Source: Streptomyces broussonetiae
GTDB taxonomy: Bacteria; Actinomycetota; Actinomycetes; Streptomycetales; Streptomycetaceae
Direction of reading: 5' to 3'
Assembly: GCF_009796285.1 (NCBI RefSeq)
Contig: NZ_CP047020.1
Coordinates: 7,006,001-7,070,000 of the forward strand
Length of the DNA: 64,000 nt
Both the position numbers and the translations under genes were made by a program. This document shows, piece after piece, positions 8,032 to 15,940 of the stretch. The notes below the pieces were generated by a model. The model made no database searches. It was given only the letters and a program-made list of their open reading frames with translations, and had not been told where the DNA came from. The stretch's first letter is position 1. Each line of letters begins with the position of its first letter.

Positions 8032-8955
8032 ATGGACCTTCGAATCTTCACCGAGCCCCAGCAGGGGGCCACCTACAACACCTTGCTCACCGTGGCGAAG
8101 GCCACCGAGGACCTCGGCTTCGACGCCTTCTTCCGCTCCGACCACTATCTGCGCATGGGCAGCGCGGACGGCCTGCCCGGCCCCACGGACGCCTGGATCA
8201 CGCTGGCCGGCCTCGCCCGTGAGACCAAGCGCATCCGCCTCGGCACGCTGATGACGGCCGGCACCTTCCGGCTGCCCGGTGTGCTGGCCATCCAGGTCGC
8301 CCAGGTCGACCAGATGTCCGGCGGCCGGGTGGAGCTGGGCCTCGGCGCCGGCTGGTTCGAGGAGGAGCACAAGGCCTACGGCATCCCCTTCCCCAAGGAG
8401 AAGTTCGCGCGGCTGGAGGAGCAGCTCGCGATCGTCACCGGGCTGTGGGCGGCCGAGGTCGGCAAGACCTTCGACTTCCACGGCACCTACTACGACCTCA
8501 CCGAGTCGCCCGCGCTGCCCAAGCCGGCCCAGCCGAAGGTGCCGGTGCTCATCGGCGGCCACGGCGCGACCCGTACGCCGCGGCTGGCCGCCAGGTACGC
8601 CGACGAGTTCAACATCCCGTTCGCCTCGGTCGAGGACAGCGAGCGGCAGTTCGGCCGGGTGCGGGCCGCCGCCGAGGAGGCCGGCCGGGGCGCGGACGCC
8701 CTGACGTACTCCAACGCGCTGGTGGTCTGCGTCGGCCGGGACGACCAGGAGGTCGCCCGGCGGGCCGCCGCCATCGGCCGTCAGGTGGACGAGCTGAAGG
8801 CCAACGGCCTGGCCGGCTCCCCGGCCGAGGTGGTCGACAAGATCGGCCGGTACGCCGCGATCGGCTCCCGGCGGATCTACCTCCAGGTCCTGGACCTCGA
8901 CGACCTGGACCACCTGGAGCTGATCTCCGCCCAGGTGCAGTCGCAGCTGTCGTAA
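8032..8955 (+). CDS. LLM-class F420-dependent oxidoreductase (TIGR03560-type)
   Basis: The ATG at 8032 follows AGGATGG and starts MDLRIFTEPQQGATYNTLL. The 307-residue product is a luciferase-like TIM barrel: FDAFFRSDHYLRMG, IRLGTLMTAGTFRLPGVLA, then MSGGRVELGLGAGWFEEEH and VLIGGHGATRTPRLAARYAD. These are F420-binding positions in the F420-dependent branch of the family. The reaction is hydride transfer between F420H2 and an unidentified substrate in the cytoplasm. It stands alone, with a hairpin directly behind its stop. Confidence 0.88.
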   Translation: MDLRIFTEPQQGATYNTLLTVAKATEDLGFDAFFRSDHYLRMGSADGLPGPTDAWITLAGLARETKRIRLGTLMTAGTFRLPGVLAIQVAQVDQMSGGRVELGLGAGWFEEEHKAYGIPFPKEKFARLEEQLAIVTGLWAAEVGKTFDFHGTYYDLTESPALPKPAQPKVPVLIGGHGATRTPRLAARYADEFNIPFASVEDSERQFGRVRAAAEEAGRGADALTYSNALVVCVGRDDQEVARRAAAIGRQVDELKANGLAGSPAEVVDKIGRYAAIGSRRIYLQVLDLDDLDHLELISAQVQSQLS

Positions 8956-8960
8956 CCGTC

Positions 8961-9001
8961 GTGAAGGGGTCCCTCTCTGCCGCGGCGGGGAGGGACTTCA
9001 C
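8961..9001 (+). terminator. Hairpin terminator behind the LLM oxidoreductase
   Basis: Starting 6 bp after the stop, left arm GTGAAG-GGG-TCCCTC pairs with GAGGGACTTCAC across a 14-base loop. The GGG is bulged. There is no U-tract, as is usual in Streptomyces. Confidence 0.6.
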
Positions 9002-9334
9002 AGGTTCCGTGCGGTGAGACCGTCGCACACCACCTCGCGGACCGCCGTTCCCTTGCCGCCGTCTCGTCGAGCCGTCGGCCGGTCCGGCGTCCGGCGTCGT
9101 GCTAGGCGAGGCGGGCCGGGCAGCCGGGTGCGGGCTGCCCATGGCGCAGGGCACCGTCGGCAGCCCCAACCCCAGCCGCAGCGTCATCCTCGGCCCCAGC
9201 CCCAGCCACCCCCTCGGTACCGTCGCGGTCGCCGCCCTCACGGGCTCGCGTCCGCCGGTCCGTGCGGTCGTCCGGTTGCCTGGCCGTGCCCGGGGGATGC
9301 CGTGGTGGGGCCCGTGTGTGATGGAGTACTGGCC
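9002..9334. other. Gene-free stretch before the CbrC-family gene
   Basis: No gene is supported. There is a small GGGCAGC/GCTGCCC hairpin near 9118-9140 and a run of short CCCCAGCC-type direct repeats at about 9163-9210. The upstream extension of the CbrC frame into this region reads as low-complexity and is not used. Confidence 0.4.
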
Positions 9335-10273
9335 ATGGGAACCGGCATCTACGTCCACGCGTTCCGTGACGGCGACACCGTGCCGATGGACGCCGCCGCC
9401 GTCCGCGAGGTGCTGCTGCCGTACGCCCCGTACGACGTGCCCGAAGGCGAGCCGGTCGAGTGGGTGCGGGCGGCCGACGGCAGCGACGCCGATGTGTATC
9501 TGCACCGCGGGGTGTCGTTCGACCGGCCGGGTCCCGGCGTGCTCGACATCATCGCCGAGCTGGCCCGCCGCACCGGTGCGGCGATCGTGCTGCTGGCGGA
9601 TCCGACGGTGATCGTGACCAGCGAGGAGGACGTGCGGCACCTGCCGGAGGAACTGCGCGTGCGGGCGGTCGTGGTGCCGCCCGCCGCCCTGACCGGGCAG
9701 GCGATCGAACAGGTCGTCAGACCGCGGCCGGAGCCCCGGCGCCGGCCGATGCTGCCGCCGTTCCCCTATCACCCGGATCCGGTGGCCACCGGCGCGGTGA
9801 CCACCGCCGACGAGTCGTGCGCGTGCTGCGGGCACGACCAGGGCTGGATCTACACCGGCCCGGTCTACGGCGAGGAGGAGCCGGACGGACGTCTGTGCCC
9901 CTACTGCATAGCGTCCGGCACCGCGGCCAAGCGGCACGGTGTGTTCTTCAACGAGGTCGAGGCCGGCGAACTGCCGGACGAGGCGGCGCGGCAGATCTGC
10001 GAACGCACCCCCGGCTTCGTCACCTGGCAGGACTGGGGCTGGCCGGAGCACTGCGGCGACGGTGCGGTGTTCCTCGGCGCGGCCGGCGCGCGGGAACTGC
10101 GCCCCCACCCGGACGCGCTCGACGACCTGCGCGGCCGGTGCACCGAGTGGGGCTGGGAGGCGGAGCCGGTCGAGCGGTTCCTCGCGGCGCTCGACAAGAA
10201 CGGGCAGCCGACCGCGTATCTCTTCCGCTGCCGTGTCTGCGGGACGCATCTCGCCCGGGCGGACTTCACCTGA
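9335..10273 (+). CDS. CbrC-family protein with extra N-terminal domain
   Basis: ATG 9335 is the first start with protein-like codon use. The 312-residue product has an N-terminal alpha/beta domain of about 130 residues (GIYVHAFRDGDTVPMD to RVRAVVVPPAAL). A C-terminal CbrC/UPF0167 domain from about 145 follows: PPFPYHPDPVATGAV, CACCGHDQGWIYTGPVY, CPYCIASG, then GWPEHCGDGAVFLGAAG and CRVCGTHLARAD. The Cys pairs suggest a bound metal. CbrC in E. coli is linked to colicin E2 tolerance, but its biochemistry is unknown. The N-terminal domain, also seen alone in actinobacterial hypotheticals, may make this a toxin-immunity-like protein; that is speculation. Confidence 0.75.
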   Translation: MGTGIYVHAFRDGDTVPMDAAAVREVLLPYAPYDVPEGEPVEWVRAADGSDADVYLHRGVSFDRPGPGVLDIIAELARRTGAAIVLLADPTVIVTSEEDVRHLPEELRVRAVVVPPAALTGQAIEQVVRPRPEPRRRPMLPPFPYHPDPVATGAVTTADESCACCGHDQGWIYTGPVYGEEEPDGRLCPYCIASGTAAKRHGVFFNEVEAGELPDEAARQICERTPGFVTWQDWGWPEHCGDGAVFLGAAGARELRPHPDALDDLRGRCTEWGWEAEPVERFLAALDKNGQPTAYLFRCRVCGTHLARADFT

Positions 10274-10282
10274 AACTCCGGC

Positions 10283-10314
10283 CGGGAACACGGGAACACG
10301 GGAACACGGGAACA
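10283..10314. repeat. Four perfect copies of an 8-bp repeat (CGGGAACA)
   Basis: Four uninterrupted CGGGAACA units sit 10 bp after the CbrC-family stop and 109 bp before the lipoprotein start, followed by two decayed partial units. The array may vary in copy number between strains. It lies outside coding sequence. Confidence 0.8.
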
Positions 10315-10422
10315 CGCGGGCACGGGGACTCGACGACCGGCCGTGAAAGGAACGTGAGGTACCTGTGGCGGAATTGTGGGCTCCGTCACGGCGCCCATGG
10401 TCCGGGCCTGATGGAATGCGCC

Positions 10423-11361
10423 GTGCGCAAAGTCCTGCCTCTCGCTCTCGCCGGCCTCTTCGCCGTGTCGGCCTGCCGGGTCGCCGACGGCCACGACACC
10501 ACCGCCGAGTCCCACCGCCTCAACGCCATGGGGGCGTTCCCGCTGCACGCGTACCTCCCGGACTCCGCCTCTGCCGAAGGCAAGACCGTCGGCAGGGCCC
10601 AGTGGATCCTCGCCAAGAAGTGCATGGTGCGGCTCGGCTTCGCCGGTTTCGCGGCGCTCGACACCACGAGCGTCGAGTCCACCTACCCCGTCCGGCCGGG
10701 CACGCTCGACCTCGCCGGCACGCTCGGCGACGACAGCCCGTACGGCGTGGACGACCCCGACCTGGCGGCCGAGAACGGCTACCACAACCGGAGGACGGAG
10801 GACTCCGCACAGGGCCAGGAGTGGCCCGCGGACCAGTTCGTCGCCCTCACCGGCGAGTTCGATTCCGGTGACAGCCGCAGCACGCACGGACACCGCATCC
10901 CCGAGGGCGGCTGCCTGGGGCAGGCGACCCGGACGATCTACGGCGCTCCGCCCGAGGTGGCGAAGGTCGGCGGTGTGAAGCTCAGCGGCTACTACTCACT
11001 CGCCATGGAACTCTGGTCCCAGTCCCACGAGGAGGCTCGTAAGGATCCGGCCTGGAAGAAGGCCGAGCGTGCCTGGTCGGACTGCATGCGGAAAAAGGGC
11101 TTCCGCTACGCCGACCCGGACAAGGCCGCCGTGGACTTCGCCTGGTACAAGACCCGGACACCCTCGGACAAGGAGAAGAAGACGGCCACCGCCGACGCGA
11201 GATGCAAGCTCGACACCGGTTACATCCCGGTCGCCCACTCCCTTGACGTACGCGCCCAGAAGTCCGCCATCGCCGGGAACAAGCAGAGACTGGACGACCT
11301 GCGCGCCGCAGAGAAGCAGGCGATTCGCAACGCCCGGACGATCGTCCTCAAGGAGCCGTGA
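10423..11361 (+). CDS. Secreted lipoprotein of unknown function
   Basis: GTG 10423 gives a clean lipoprotein signal: RK, hydrophobic core LPLALAGLFA, then lipobox VSAC with the lipidated Cys at residue 18. An in-frame ATG at 10411 would only add four residues and lacks a ribosome site. The mature part is about 295 residues, hydrophilic, with paired Cys (KKCMVRLGF, GGCLGQA, SDCMRKKGF, DARCKLDTG). This is the pattern of a recurrent actinobacterial lipoprotein group with no known role. The C-terminus is helical and basic. It stands alone before the RNA-repair pseudogene. Confidence 0.75.
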   Translation: MRKVLPLALAGLFAVSACRVADGHDTTAESHRLNAMGAFPLHAYLPDSASAEGKTVGRAQWILAKKCMVRLGFAGFAALDTTSVESTYPVRPGTLDLAGTLGDDSPYGVDDPDLAAENGYHNRRTEDSAQGQEWPADQFVALTGEFDSGDSRSTHGHRIPEGGCLGQATRTIYGAPPEVAKVGGVKLSGYYSLAMELWSQSHEEARKDPAWKKAERAWSDCMRKKGFRYADPDKAAVDFAWYKTRTPSDKEKKTATADARCKLDTGYIPVAHSLDVRAQKSAIAGNKQRLDDLRAAEKQAIRNARTIVLKEP

Positions 11362-11491
11362 CGACCTGCGAAGAGGTGCCGTGGCGAGCGGCGGTCAGGT
11401 GCCGTGACGGACTCCGGCGGGGGAGCCTGACCGGGACGGCCGGTGGGAAAACCGGTGGTCACCGAGGTCGGGGCCCGGGAGACTCGGACGG

Positions 11492-12353
11492 GTGGTCCTG
11501 ACGATCTCGACGCGCGGCGACGCCGACCACCCGGCCACCGACCTGGGGTTCCTGCTGCACAAGCACCCCGGCAAGGCACAGAAGTTCTCCACGTCCTACG
11601 GCACTGCCCATGTCTTCTACCCCGAGGCGGACGATCAGCGCTGCACGGCTGCGCTGCTGCTGGAGATCGACACGGTGGCGCTGGTCCGGCGGGGCAAGGG
11701 CAAGGGCCGCGGCGGCGCACCCGACGCGGCGCTCGCGCAGTACGTCAACGACCGCCCCTACGCGGCCTCCTCGCCGCTCGCGGTTGCGCTCAGCGGTGTT
11801 TTCTCCAGCGCCATGCGCGGGGTGTGCGCCGCCCGCCCGGAACTCCCGGGACAGCCGAGGCCGTTGCGCGTCGAGGTGCCCGCGCTGCCCGCGCGCGGCG
11901 GCTCCGGCCTCGTCCACCGCCTGTTCGAGCCGCTGGCACCGGACTGCTCCGGACGACCAGAAGGCTCTACGTCGACACCGGCGACCCGGCCTCGTTCGGT
12001 GCGGGTGTCGACCGGTGGCTGGAGATGACCGGCCGCGGCGGCGAGGGCATGGTGGTCAAGCCGGTCGGCGCGCTGGTCCGGGGCCCGGACGGCAGGCTGG
12101 TCCAGCCCGGCATCAAGTGCCGGGGCCGTGAGTCCCTGCGGATCTTCTACGGCCCCGAGTACACCCGCCCGGACAACCTCACCCGCCTGCGCCGGCGCTT
12201 CCTGAACCACAAGCGGTCCCTCGCCCTGCGGGAGTACGTCCTCGGCCTGGAGTCCCTGAACGGCTCGCGGACGGCGAGCCGCTGTGGCGGGTGCACGAGG
12301 TCGTGTTCGGGGTGCTGGCGCTGGAGTCGGAGCCGGTGGACCCGCGGCTGTAG
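11492..12353 (+). pseudogene. Collapsed Hen1-Pnkp RNA-repair cassette
   Basis: Two unrelated pieces are joined. From GTG 11492 to about 11935 the frame reads as the N-terminal domain of bacterial Hen1 (LTISTRG, PATDLGFLLHKHPGK, YGTAHVFYPEA, RCTAALLLEID, HRLFEPL), the RNA 3'-terminal 2'-O-methyltransferase. From about 11945, in a different frame, it reads as the end of Pnkp (RRLYVDTGDPAS, GGEGMVVKP, GIKCRGRESLRIFYGPEYT, NHKRSLALREYVLGLESL): ligase motifs IV and V. A second frameshift near 12260 moves the tail (WRVHEVVFGVLALESEP) to a third frame ending at TAG 12351. The Hen1 methyltransferase core and the Pnkp kinase, phosphatase and ligase lysine are absent. One deletion across adjacent hen1 and pnkp plus two frameshifts explains it. 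Confidence 0.8.
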
Positions 12354-12365
12354 CCGAGCACCCGG

Positions 12366-13274
12366 TCAGCCGACCAGCCGCAGCCGCTGCCCGCACACCC
12401 CGACGCGGACCGTCTGACCCCAGGTCAGCTGGATCGCGTCCGTCTCGATGCCGTCGCCGAAGGCGATGAGGCGGTCGGACTCGACGGTGACCGTCAGGGC
12501 CGTCGAGGCTCCGAGTTCGCCGGCCACCAGGGTCGTACCGGTGGCCGGTGACGGCCAGGCCTCGCGGACGAACCAGACCAGCCGGTCCTCGGTGGGGGAG
12601 GGCAGCGCGATCCGGCTGCTCCGCTCCTGCCATAGGGAGCGGAGCCAGCCGGTCGCGCCGGTGCCGGTTCCCACCAGCACCCCGGAGGACGCCTGGGCCT
12701 CGACGACACCCCCGTCGCCCTCCAGGCCCAGGCGGTATCGGGCGGTCTGATGACCGGGTGTGCCCAGGTAGATCTCGTTGAGCGCGAGCAGGCGCTGGGT
12801 GTCGTCGGCGACGGCCTCCACCATGGTGAGTTCGTCCACCGAAGATCCGGGCGGGGCCGAAGTGCCCATCGCCGCAAGCAACTTCGCGGCGTCCGCCGGG
12901 CGGTGCCGCACCAGCACACCGGGGTTGCGGCCGGGGTCGGTGTCGATGCCGATCACCGGCTGGCCGGTCAGGTACTTGGCCGTGTTCGCGACCAGTCCGT
13001 CCTGGCCGACCACCACGACCACGTCCTCGGGAGCGAACAGGAACCGGTCCAGGTCACCCCGTTCGACCTGTGCCTGACGCCATGTCGGCGCGACCGCCGC
13101 GGTCACCTCGGTCAGCGCCCGCCGGGCGCGACGGTGGCGTTCGGCGACCTCTTCGATGTCCCGGCCCCGGGAGGCGAGGAAGAACGCGGCCTGGCCGTGT
13201 GTGCCGTGCCGGGCCACCAACTCCTCGTACTCCGTGGTGCGGTGGACCAGTACGGCGCGCGGGGCGAGGCTCAT
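12366..13274 (-). CDS. NAD kinase-like protein (ATP-NAD kinase fold)
   Basis: The 302-residue product follows the diacylglycerol/NAD-kinase fold: a helical N-terminus, then APEDVVVVVGQDGLVANTAKYL (a GQDG loop where NAD kinase has GGDG), PVIGIDTDPGRNPGVL in place of the NTGxLGFL stretch, then LNEIYLG and SGVLVGTGTGATGWLRSL matching the TPTGSTAY-like region. A catalytic Asp is kept in the GQDG loop. It overlaps the SPFH gene by 4 bp (start 13274, SPFH stop 13271), so the two are coupled. Whether it phosphorylates NAD or only binds a nucleotide is open. True housekeeping NAD kinase is normally elsewhere in Streptomyces. Confidence 0.75.
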   Translation of the reverse strand: MSLAPRAVLVHRTTEYEELVARHGTHGQAAFFLASRGRDIEEVAERHRRARRALTEVTAAVAPTWRQAQVERGDLDRFLFAPEDVVVVVGQDGLVANTAKYLTGQPVIGIDTDPGRNPGVLVRHRPADAAKLLAAMGTSAPPGSSVDELTMVEAVADDTQRLLALNEIYLGTPGHQTARYRLGLEGDGGVVEAQASSGVLVGTGTGATGWLRSLWQERSSRIALPSPTEDRLVWFVREAWPSPATGTTLVAGELGASTALTVTVESDRLIAFGDGIETDAIQLTWGQTVRVGVCGQRLRLVG

Positions 13275-14482
13275 CCGCCGGCCCCCGGGGCGAGTCTGGC
13301 GAGCAGCCCGGTCAGCACGTCCGGCGAGACGGTCACGCTGTCGATGCGCGGCAGGTTCTCCGCGAGCCGGATCGCGGTGAGCGCCTGCAGGGTCCCCGTC
13401 CCGTCGACACCGGCGTCGGCGTGCACCCGCAGCCAGGCGGCCCGGGCCTCGGCCTGTGCCTCGCCCAGCTCGCGCGCGCCCTCGGCCTCGGCCCGGGCGG
13501 CCCGTACGGCACGCGCCGCCTCGGCGTCGGCCAGCAGCTCTGTCCGCTCGGCCTCCGCCTCGGCCAGCTGCCGGGACGTGGCGGCCTCGGCCCCCGCGAG
13601 CGTGCGCGAGCGCGCCGCCTCGGCGTCGGCGAGCCTCATGGACCGCTCGGCCTCGGCCTCGGCGAGCTTCACCGACCGTGCGGCCTCCGCCTCGGCCTGC
13701 AGGACCGAGCGCTCCGCCTCGGCCCGGGCACGCACCGCGTCCGCGGCCGCCTGCTCCTCGGCCTCGCGGCGGGCATTGGTGCCCCGCTGCTCCACCAACT
13801 GCTCCTCGCGACGGGCGAGTTCAATACGGCTGGCCAGTTCGTTCTCGGCGATGGTCCGCTCCCGCTCGACCGCCACGGCCCGCCGCTCGTAGGTCGCCCG
13901 GTCGGCCTCCTGCTGGATCTGTTCCCGGGCCGGGGTGCGCAGGGCCCGCTCCACCTCCGGCTCCGGCCGCAGTGCCATCACGCGGACGGCGACGATCTCG
14001 ATGCCGGTCGCCGGCAGCCGTGGCTCGGCGGCGAGCCCGGTGGCGATCCGCTGCCGCACCGCCGCGACGCCGTCGGCCAGGGCCGCCGACAAGGGCGTAC
14101 GTGCCAGGACGTCGAGCGCGTGCTGCTGTGCCGTCTCGGTGAGCAGGGTGCCCAGCTGCTCCAGCGGGGTGCCGCGCCAGGCGCCGGTGTCCGGGTCGAC
14201 GGAGAAGTCCAGGCGGGCGGCGGCCACGGCCGGGTCGGCGACCCGGTAGGTGACCGTCGCCTGCACGGACACGTCCTGGAAGTCGGACGTCCGGGCGTGG
14301 AAGGTCATCGCCAGCTCACGGTCGTCGACCGGTACCTCGGACAGCGCCGCGGTCAGCGGCCGGAACCAGAAGCTGAGCCCGGGCCCGTCGTGCACCAGCG
14401 TGCCCGAGCGGTGGTGCCGGATGTGTGCCGTCGGCGCCCCCCGCAGGTGACGCAGGCCCAGGCGCCGGGTGATGTCGACCAT
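13271..14482 (-). CDS. SPFH/band-7 domain protein with hendecad repeat stalk
   Basis: The 403-residue product has no transmembrane helix or signal. Residues about 20-180 form an SPFH domain (LVHDGPGLSFWFRPL, DFQDVSVQATVTYRVADP, GIEIVAVRVMALRPEPEVERAL). A charged helix at 180-248 leads into eight 11-residue repeats at 249-336, then a C-terminal piece ending at DVLTGLLARLAPG. SPFH proteins oligomerise into rings or cages on membranes. Without a membrane anchor this one may resemble vault-type SPFH assemblies or dock by its N-terminus. It is first in a two-gene operon with the NAD kinase-like protein. Two operator-like dyads lie 31-88 bp upstream. Confidence 0.8.
   Translation of the reverse strand: MVDITRRLGLRHLRGAPTAHIRHHRSGTLVHDGPGLSFWFRPLTAALSEVPVDDRELAMTFHARTSDFQDVSVQATVTYRVADPAVAAARLDFSVDPDTGAWRGTPLEQLGTLLTETAQQHALDVLARTPLSAALADGVAAVRQRIATGLAAEPRLPATGIEIVAVRVMALRPEPEVERALRTPAREQIQQEADRATYERRAVAVERERTIAENELASRIELARREEQLVEQRGTNARREAEEQAAADAVRARAEAERSVLQAEAEAARSVKLAEAEAERSMRLADAEAARSRTLAGAEAATSRQLAEAEAERTELLADAEAARAVRAARAEAEGARELGEAQAEARAAWLRVHADAGVDGTGTLQALTAIRLAENLPRIDSVTVSPDVLTGLLARLAPGAGG
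13475..13738 (-). repeat. Eight 33-bp coding repeats (11-residue hendecads) in the SPFH gene
   Basis: Residues 249-336 are eight tandem 11-mers of the form xxLAEAEAERS, for example VKLAEAEAERS, MRLADAEAARS and RQLAEAEAERT. An 11-residue period gives a right-handed or straight coiled coil, as in the stalks of vault and stomatin-type proteins. Copies differ at DNA level, so the array is old rather than a fresh slippage product. Confidence 0.85.
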
Positions 14483-14512
14483 GGGGTCCCCCTTGCTTTC
14501 CGCCCCTTATTT

Positions 14513-14570
14513 TCGTCACCGAGACGATAACTGGGGATTCCTGTTCTCGTCAATGGGACGAGAACAGGAA
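14513..14570. promoter_or_regulatory. Two TCGTC-N5-GACGA operators between the SPFH operon and arcA
   Basis: Site 1 has arms TCGTC (14513-14517) and GACGA (14523-14527). Site 2 is a perfect 14-bp inverted repeat: left arm TTCCTGTTCTCGTC at 14538-14551, spacer 5 bp, right arm 14557-14570. Both share the same core and spacer, with centres 34 bp apart. Site 1 is 31-45 bp before the SPFH start. Site 2 is 58-90 bp before the arcA start. They do not look like ARG boxes. The regulator is unknown. Confidence 0.65.
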
Positions 14571-14627
14571 GTGGCAGAAACGGCCGACAAGAGCGTGAAG
14601 ACGGTCGGCTGCGGCCAGGATGGAGGC

Positions 14628-15851
14628 ATGACATACCGTGTCGATTCCGAGACCGGGCGGCTGCGTCGGGTGATCCTGCACCGGCCCGATCTGGAGCTCA
14701 AAAGGCTCACCCCCAGCAACAAGGACGCCCTCCTCTTCGACGACGTGCTGTGGGTGCGCCGGGCGCGCGCCGAGCACGACGGATTCGCCGACGTCCTGCG
14801 TGATCGCGGCGTCGCCGTCCACCTCTTCGGCGACCTGCTGGCCGAGACCCTGGAACTGCCCGAGGCCCGCGCCCTCGTCCTGGACCGGGTCTTCCACGAG
14901 AAGGAGTACGGCCCCCTCGCCACCGACCATCTGCGCGCGGCCTTCGCGGCCCTGCCCGCGCCGGAACTGGCCGAGGCGCTCGTGGGCGGCATGACCAAGC
15001 GGGAGTTCCTCGAGGCGAACCCGGAGCCGACGTCCGTCCGCTTCCATGTGATGGACCTGGACGACTTCCTCCTCGGCCCCCTGCCCAACCACCTGTTCAC
15101 CCGCGACACCTCCGCCTGGGTCTACGACGGGGTCGCCATCAACGCCATGCGGCTGCCCGCCCGGCAGCGCGAGACCGTGCACTTCGAGGCGATCTACCGG
15201 CACCACCCGCTGTTCCGTGACGAAACGTTCCACGTCTGGTCGCAGGGGCAGGCGGACCACCCCTCCACCATCGAGGGCGGTGACGTCCTGGTGATCGGCA
15301 ACGGCGCGGTCCTGGTCGGCATGAGCGAGCGGACCACCCCGCAGGCCGTCGAGATGCTGGCCCACCAGTTGTTCGCGGCCGGCTCCGCGCGCACGATCGT
15401 CGCGCTCGACATGCCCAAGCGGCGCGCCTTCATGCACCTCGACACCGTGATGACCATGGTCGACGGTGACACCTTCACCCAGTACGCGGGCCTTGGCATG
15501 CTGCGCTCGTACACCATCGAGCCGGGCGTCGGCGACAAGGAGCTGAAGGTCACCGACCACCCCCCGGAGCACATGCACCGCGCCATAGCCGCCGCCCTCG
15601 GGCTCGGCGAGATCCGGGTGCTGACCGCCACCCAGGACGTGCACGCCGCCGAGCGGGAACAGTGGGACGACGGCTGCAACGTGCTCGCCGTGGAGCCCGG
15701 GGTCGTCGTCGCCTACGAGCGGAACGCGACCACCAACACGCATCTGCGCAAGCAGGGCATCGAGGTGATCGAGATCCCGGGCAGCGAGCTGGGGCGGGGC
15801 CGGGGTGGCCCCCGGTGCATGAGCTGCCCGGTGGAGCGGGACCCGGTGTGA
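14628..15851 (+). CDS. arcA: Arginine deiminase
   Basis: ATG 14628 follows AGGATGGAGG. The 407-residue product carries the guanidino-group modifying fold: FTRDTSAWVYDGVAINAM, the IEGGDVLVIGNGAVLVG stretch, MHLDTVMTMVDGDTF, and the C-terminal catalytic Cys in GPRCMSCP. It hydrolyses arginine to citrulline and ammonia in the cytoplasm. Ornithine carbamoyltransferase follows 89 bp later and an amino-acid permease after that, giving a recognisable arginine deiminase pathway. Carbamate kinase (arcC) is not in the window, so ATP recovery would need a gene elsewhere. Upstream dyads at 14513-14570 may control it. Confidence 0.95.
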   Translation: MTYRVDSETGRLRRVILHRPDLELKRLTPSNKDALLFDDVLWVRRARAEHDGFADVLRDRGVAVHLFGDLLAETLELPEARALVLDRVFHEKEYGPLATDHLRAAFAALPAPELAEALVGGMTKREFLEANPEPTSVRFHVMDLDDFLLGPLPNHLFTRDTSAWVYDGVAINAMRLPARQRETVHFEAIYRHHPLFRDETFHVWSQGQADHPSTIEGGDVLVIGNGAVLVGMSERTTPQAVEMLAHQLFAAGSARTIVALDMPKRRAFMHLDTVMTMVDGDTFTQYAGLGMLRSYTIEPGVGDKELKVTDHPPEHMHRAIAAALGLGEIRVLTATQDVHAAEREQWDDGCNVLAVEPGVVVAYERNATTNTHLRKQGIEVIEIPGSELGRGRGGPRCMSCPVERDPV

Positions 15852-15871
15852 CGAAGCGGACCGTGCGGGGC

Positions 15872-15905
15872 TGAATATTAATTCAGGATGTCGTATAGAA
15901 TTCCA
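15872..15905 (+). promoter_or_regulatory. Tandem ARG boxes over the argF promoter
   Basis: Box 1 at 15872-15885 is TGAATATTAATTCA, an exact match to the TGAAT-W4-ATTCA core recognised by ArgR/AhrC. Box 2 at 15892-15905 (CGTATAGAATTCCA) is a degenerate copy 20 bp on, the usual tandem spacing. A possible -35 (CTGAAT, 15871-15876) and -10 (TATAGA, 15894-15899) with a 17-bp spacer lie inside the boxes, so bound ArgR would block transcription. Recognition of the consensus is from established work. Occupancy is inferred. Confidence 0.7.
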
Positions 15906-15940
15906 GAGTTCCTGTCCCCCCGTACCCCCGGAGCGCCCCC

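Noticed and set aside
11443..12417. An intact 324-codon gene at this place
   Set aside because: Only its second half matches a family (Pnkp end); its first half is a shadow of the Hen1 frame. The region is better explained as a frameshifted pseudogene.
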